Below are positions 60,944-64,000 of a stretch of DNA of 64,000 nt, piece after piece. Origin of the DNA: Bradyrhizobium sp. Tv2a-2 (GTDB taxonomy: Bacteria; Pseudomonadota; Alphaproteobacteria; Rhizobiales; Xanthobacteraceae); contig NZ_AXAI01000004.1 of NCBI RefSeq assembly GCF_000472425.1, positions 1-64,000 on the forward strand, read 5' to 3'. Within the stretch, counting starts at the first letter, position 1. Each line of letters opens with the position of its first letter. The position numbers and the translations under genes were made by a program. The notes beneath the pieces are model-generated. The model had not been told where the DNA came from and did no database searches. It was given only the letters and a program-made list of their open reading frames with translations.

Positions 60944-61648
60944 ATGTCCAAGAAATCGCGCAAGAAATCCTCCAAATCGGCCTCCTCCGGTAAAGCCCGG
61001 GCAAAAACAGCGGCAGAGGCTGGAACAAACCTGCGACAAACGCTCAAGCCTGCGGCACGCAAATCGGCAACGAAAGCAAGCAACGGACTATCGCATAAGG
61101 CCGCATCAAAACCGTTAAAGGCCGCCAAGGCGAAGACAGCCCCCAAACCGGCCGCCAAGACCGAATCACCAGCCGGCAATTCGCGTGTCCTCGCCGAGGG
61201 CGCCAAGGCACCCGCGTTCCGACTGCCGCGCGACGGTGGCGAGGTGGTTTCGTTGTCGGACTTCGCCGGCAAGAAATTGGTGCTGTTCTTTTATCCCCGA
61301 GCCAACACCCCCGGCTGCACCAAGGAGGCAATGGACTTCACTCGCCTGTCCGGCGCGTTCGCGGACTCGGGAACCGCGGTCCTCGGCGTCTCCGCTGACT
61401 CCCAGAAGGCGCAGGAGTCGTTTCGCGACAAGCACAAGCTCGACGTTCCTCTGATCTCCGATGAGAAACATGAGATGCTGGAGGCCTATGGCGCCTGGGG
61501 CGAAAAATCCTTGTACGGCAGGATCTTCCTCGGGATCATTCGGACCACGGTTCTGATCGGCGCCGACGGGCTCGTGAAGCGGATCTGGCGTCATGTGAAG
61601 GTCGACGGCCATGCTGAGGCCGTCTTGGAGGCCGCACGATCAATCTAG
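60944..61648 (+). CDS. Bcp-type peroxiredoxin with basic N-terminal tail
   Basis: A 234-residue thiol peroxidase. Residues 1-80 are a Lys/Ala/Ser-rich tail (SKKSRKKSSKSASSGKARAK at its start). The peroxiredoxin domain follows, with FYPRANTPGCTKEAMDFTRL. The peroxidatic Cys125 is present; the resolving Cys five residues on (as in E. coli Bcp) is replaced, so this looks like a 1-Cys-type Bcp. AAGGAAGG is perfectly placed before the ATG at 60944. It is divergent from the AsmA-like gene. Confidence 0.88.
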   Translation: MSKKSRKKSSKSASSGKARAKTAAEAGTNLRQTLKPAARKSATKASNGLSHKAASKPLKAAKAKTAPKPAAKTESPAGNSRVLAEGAKAPAFRLPRDGGEVVSLSDFAGKKLVLFFYPRANTPGCTKEAMDFTRLSGAFADSGTAVLGVSADSQKAQESFRDKHKLDVPLISDEKHEMLEAYGAWGEKSLYGRIFLGIIRTTVLIGADGLVKRIWRHVKVDGHAEAVLEAARSI

Positions 61649-61649
61649 A

Positions 61650-61691
61650 GCATGATCCGAATAGTGCAGCGGCTTTCCGAGATGATCATGC
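61650..61691. repeat. Rhizobial GCATGATC-type palindromic repeat
   Basis: GCATGATC (61650-61657) is the exact complement of GATCATGC (61684-61691). It starts 2 nt after the peroxiredoxin stop. This is another member of the palindromic repeats seen at 26983. Confidence 0.65.
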
Positions 61692-61842
61692 TTCCAAAAA
61701 AAATCTCAAAGCGACGGCGATACCCGCCTGATCGCATCCCGCTTTACTCCGAGAAATACCGTTTCCGGAAAATTAACCATGGCCAGGTCAAATCGCTTCC
61801 ACGTTTTTCTGCCGTACGGATGTTCTTCCGACCGGCGCGGGA

Positions 61843-63219
61843 GTGCCGATTTTGCACCGGTCTGGTCAATATTCCCAATACCGTCAACACCATCCGCACA
61901 ATCATGGCAGGACGCTCAAGCGTCAGCCGCAGCCCCAGCACGGTGCTGCGTCGCCGGTAGCGGCAGCGGACAGCGAGAACGGCTACACCCTCGTCCATGC
62001 TGGAAAGCGCGTCCGATTCGGTCCCGTGGCGTTCTGGACCGTGGTCGGCACGGTCACGCTGCTCGGCCTCTGGTCGGCCGCAACCGCAACTTACTTCGCG
62101 TTCCGCGACGACGTGCTGACGCGACTCATCGCGCGGCAGACCGAGATGCAGAACGCCTATGAGGACCGTATCTCCGAGCTACGCGCCAAGGTCGACCGCA
62201 CCACCAGCCGGCAATTGCTCGACCAGGAACAGTTCGACAAGAAACTCGATCAGATCATGCGCCGGCAGACCGCGCTGGAAGCGCGTGCCACCGCGCTCGG
62301 CGCGATGCCCGATGTCACGGGATCGATCAGGCCGTCAGCGCCGACGCGCGGTGCCTCGCCTGCGGATGCGCCGACAGCTACGCCGAAGCCCTCGCCGATC
62401 AGCGACACCGTGATCTTCGTTGCGCCGCCGGACCGCGAGGCGCGGCTGGAATCGCGCACGCCTGTCGTCAGCGGTGCTGCGCCGAGCCAGTTCGCGAAGA
62501 ACGGTGGCCTCGACAATGTGCTGGTTCGGCTGGAGCAGTCGCTGGACCAGGTCGAGACCCGCCAGATGGCGGCACTGAACTCCTATGAGGACGGCATGGA
62601 ATCGCGGGTGCGGCGCATGCGCGGCATCATTGGCGATCTCGGGCTCGACATGGCGCATCTCGAAGCGGCCACGCCGCGCGCGCCGATGGGCGGCCCGTTC
62701 ATTCCGGTCAAACTGCCGCCGAATGCAGGCTCTTTCGAGCGCCAGCTCTACCGCATCAACATCACGCGTGCCCAGATGGACCGGCTGACCCGGACGCTGG
62801 CGCTCGTGCCCTATCGCAAGCCTGTCGTCGGCGAGGTCGAGTTCACCTCTGGTTTCGGCGTGCGCGTCGATCCGTTTGTCGGCCGGCCCGCCATGCACAC
62901 CGGGCTCGATTTCCGCGCCCAGACTGGCGATCCCGTCCGTGCCACCGCCAACGGCAAGGTGGTGAACTCCAGCTGGGCCGGTGGCTATGGCCGCATGGTG
63001 GAGATCGACCATGGCAACGGGCTGTCCACGCGCTACGGCCACTTGTCGGAGATCAACGTCAAGGTCGGCGAGTATGTGAAGATCGGACAGGTGATCGGCG
63101 CCGTCGGCTCGACTGGACGTTCGACCGGTCCGCATCTGCACTACGAAACGCGCATTGATGGCGAAGCGGTGGATCCGCAGAAGTTCTTGCGCGCCGGCGT
63201 TCGCCTGGCGGCCGGTTAG
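61843..63219 (+). CDS. M23 family metallopeptidase (cell-wall endopeptidase) with possible 5' frameshift
   Basis: A 458-residue membrane-anchored peptidase. A basic N-terminal stretch of about 50 residues leads to one helix (FWTVVGTVTLLGLWSAATAT), a coiled coil (TEMQNAYEDRISELRAKVDR and on), a Pro/Ala-rich linker, a second coil and the LytM domain. Its zinc-site motifs are HTGLDF, HGNGLSTRYGHL and GPHLHYE. It cuts or regulates cuts in peptidoglycan. The frame has no ATG: GTG at 61843 is the first usable start, yet in-frame codons upstream to 61777 (FFCRTDVLPTG) look coding. An ATG at 61779 lies one base out of frame. Confidence 0.88.
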   Translation: MPILHRSGQYSQYRQHHPHNHGRTLKRQPQPQHGAASPVAAADSENGYTLVHAGKRVRFGPVAFWTVVGTVTLLGLWSAATATYFAFRDDVLTRLIARQTEMQNAYEDRISELRAKVDRTTSRQLLDQEQFDKKLDQIMRRQTALEARATALGAMPDVTGSIRPSAPTRGASPADAPTATPKPSPISDTVIFVAPPDREARLESRTPVVSGAAPSQFAKNGGLDNVLVRLEQSLDQVETRQMAALNSYEDGMESRVRRMRGIIGDLGLDMAHLEAATPRAPMGGPFIPVKLPPNAGSFERQLYRINITRAQMDRLTRTLALVPYRKPVVGEVEFTSGFGVRVDPFVGRPAMHTGLDFRAQTGDPVRATANGKVVNSSWAGGYGRMVEIDHGNGLSTRYGHLSEINVKVGEYVKIGQVIGAVGSTGRSTGPHLHYETRIDGEAVDPQKFLRAGVRLAAG

Positions 63220-63259
63220 CCCAAGCCAACCATCCCATCAGTCTTGGACGATCCACCAA

Positions 63260-63287
63260 CGCCCGCAATGCGGGCGTATTCTTTTTT
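63260..63287 (+). terminator. Rho-independent terminator
   Basis: CGCCCGC (63260-63266) pairs with GCGGGCG (63270-63276) around AAT, then TATTCTTTTTT. It ends the M23 gene about 40 nt after its stop. Confidence 0.88.
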
Positions 63288-63382
63288 GACGGCGGTAGAG
63301 CGTTCTCGAGCGAAGTCGAGCCAGTCATGGCAGGCCCGGCCGCGCACGGGACATGACGATCGCGGCCGCCGACGCGTAGCCC

Positions 63383-64000
63383 TCAATGGCTCGCGTCGTG
63401 GCCGACTTCGCCGGTGATGACGTCGCCGAACAGCTCCCAGCTCTCGCCATTGAACCGCATCAACTGCATCTGCTCGATCGGAAAATAATCGTCGGGCGAG
63501 GTGTTGACGGTGATGCCCGGCAGCAGCATGTCGCTGGTGAAGTTCTTGAGGTTCGCGGCCTGTTTCATGACATTCTCTCGTGTGAGAACGTCGCCGCATT
63601 GCTTCAGGACCTGCACCATTGCCTGCGATTCCACATATGCATAGGCGTTGTTAGCGTTGGCCTTGTCGCCGTCGGGATAATACTTGTCCATGAAGGCACG
63701 CCACTTCTGCACCCCCGGGTCATCCTTCCAGCGAGCATCCGTCGGATCCTTGACATAGACGGTCGAGATAATCCCCTTCGAATTGTCCAGGCCGGCGGGC
63801 TTGAGCACCGAGGCAATGGTGGTTGCGGTGTTGGCGAGGAAGAATTTCGGCTTCCAGCCGAGTTCGCCGACCTTGCGGATGGCCTGCGCGGAGCCTTTTG
63901 GCGCGGCCCAGGAGAAAAAGATATCCGCTCCGGAATCGTGCAGCGTCACGATCTGGGAGTCAATCGAAGGATCGCTCACCTCATAGGACTTGTCGGCGAT
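63383..64000 (-). CDS. Branched-chain amino-acid-type ABC substrate-binding protein (C-terminal part, cut by window edge)
   Basis: The last 205 residues of a Peripla_BP_6 (LivK-like) binding protein, entering from the right edge as IADKSYEVSDPSIDSQIV. Recognisable parts are HDSGADIFFSWAAPKGSAQA, a GVQKWRAFMDKYYPDGDKAN segment, NAYAYVESQAMVQVLKQCGD and DYFPIEQMQLMRFNGESWEL. These proteins sit in the periplasm and hand ligand to a LivHM/GF transporter. The N-terminal lobe and signal peptide lie outside the window. The ligand is unknown; many Bradyrhizobium paralogues bind aromatic or short acids. Confidence 0.92.
   Translation of the reverse strand: MADKSYEVSDPSIDSQIVTLHDSGADIFFSWAAPKGSAQAIRKVGELGWKPKFFLANTATTIASVLKPAGLDNSKGIISTVYVKDPTDARWKDDPGVQKWRAFMDKYYPDGDKANANNAYAYVESQAMVQVLKQCGDVLTRENVMKQAANLKNFTSDMLLPGITVNTSPDDYFPIEQMQLMRFNGESWELFGDVITGEVGHDASH

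Overview
The window looks like a chromosomal segment of a Bradyrhizobium-type alphaproteobacterium (Nitrobacteraceae, Hyphomicrobiales). The reasons are high GC with GC-rich third positions, the SufB/cysteine desulfurase start, DUF1236, DUF1127, DUF3305, DUF3306, DUF6352 and DUF6505 proteins, candidate Irr boxes, rhizobial GCATGATC-type palindromic repeats, and a dispersed repeat family that I associate with Bradyrhizobium genomes. This assignment is from recognition, not from a search.

Layout. 1-7.8 kb is core housekeeping: sufB (cut by the window edge), cysteine desulfurase, alpha/beta hydrolase, DUF1697, glutathione transferase, anmK, tyrS and an MFS transporter. 7.8-12.4 kb is a minus-strand operon, DUF2946 - TonB receptor - Asp-box propeller with Cys clusters - thioredoxin-like protein, which I infer to be a metal (probably copper) acquisition unit. 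12.6-17.3 kb holds a SnoaL-like protein, a bifunctional Ada and a siderophore-type TonB receptor with Irr-like boxes. 17.6-35.5 kb is an accessory, scarred region: a Wzx-like flippase, a group II intron ORF remnant, a coupled flavoprotein/ATP-grasp pair, broken ABC-binding and catalase fragments, a very large adenylate cyclase-ATPase-TPR regulator, a lone ATP-synthase epsilon paralogue between two CBS-domain genes, a tRNA-Gln 3' fragment, a decayed IS and many copies of a short dispersed repeat.

35.8-47.2 kb is the functional centre: a ten-gene minus-strand run for a periplasmic, Cys-type, Tat-exported formate dehydrogenase (fdh alpha, beta, gamma), its Tat micro-subunit, an unusual HTH-TorD fusion chaperone, DUF3306, DUF3305, DUF6352, DUF6505 and a biotin/lipoate-ligase-like protein. 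A divergent 672-residue multi-cluster iron-sulfur protein lies at its head, and a WD40-cytochrome c fusion lies just beyond it. Formate electrons would pass from alpha through beta to cytochrome b (gamma) and quinone; the DUF proteins are probably assembly or electron-transfer partners.

49-56.9 kb holds small secreted proteins, a MarR regulator divergent from a truncated monooxygenase, an acetoacetate-CoA ligase-like acyl-CoA synthetase, a PQQ dehydrogenase with a DxD lanthanide-type signature, its likely dihaem cytochrome c partner and an ankyrin protein. 57-64 kb returns to core functions: a giant AsmA/YhdP-like protein, a Bcp peroxiredoxin with a basic N-terminal tail, an M23 peptidase and the C-terminal part of a branched-chain amino-acid-type ABC binding protein.
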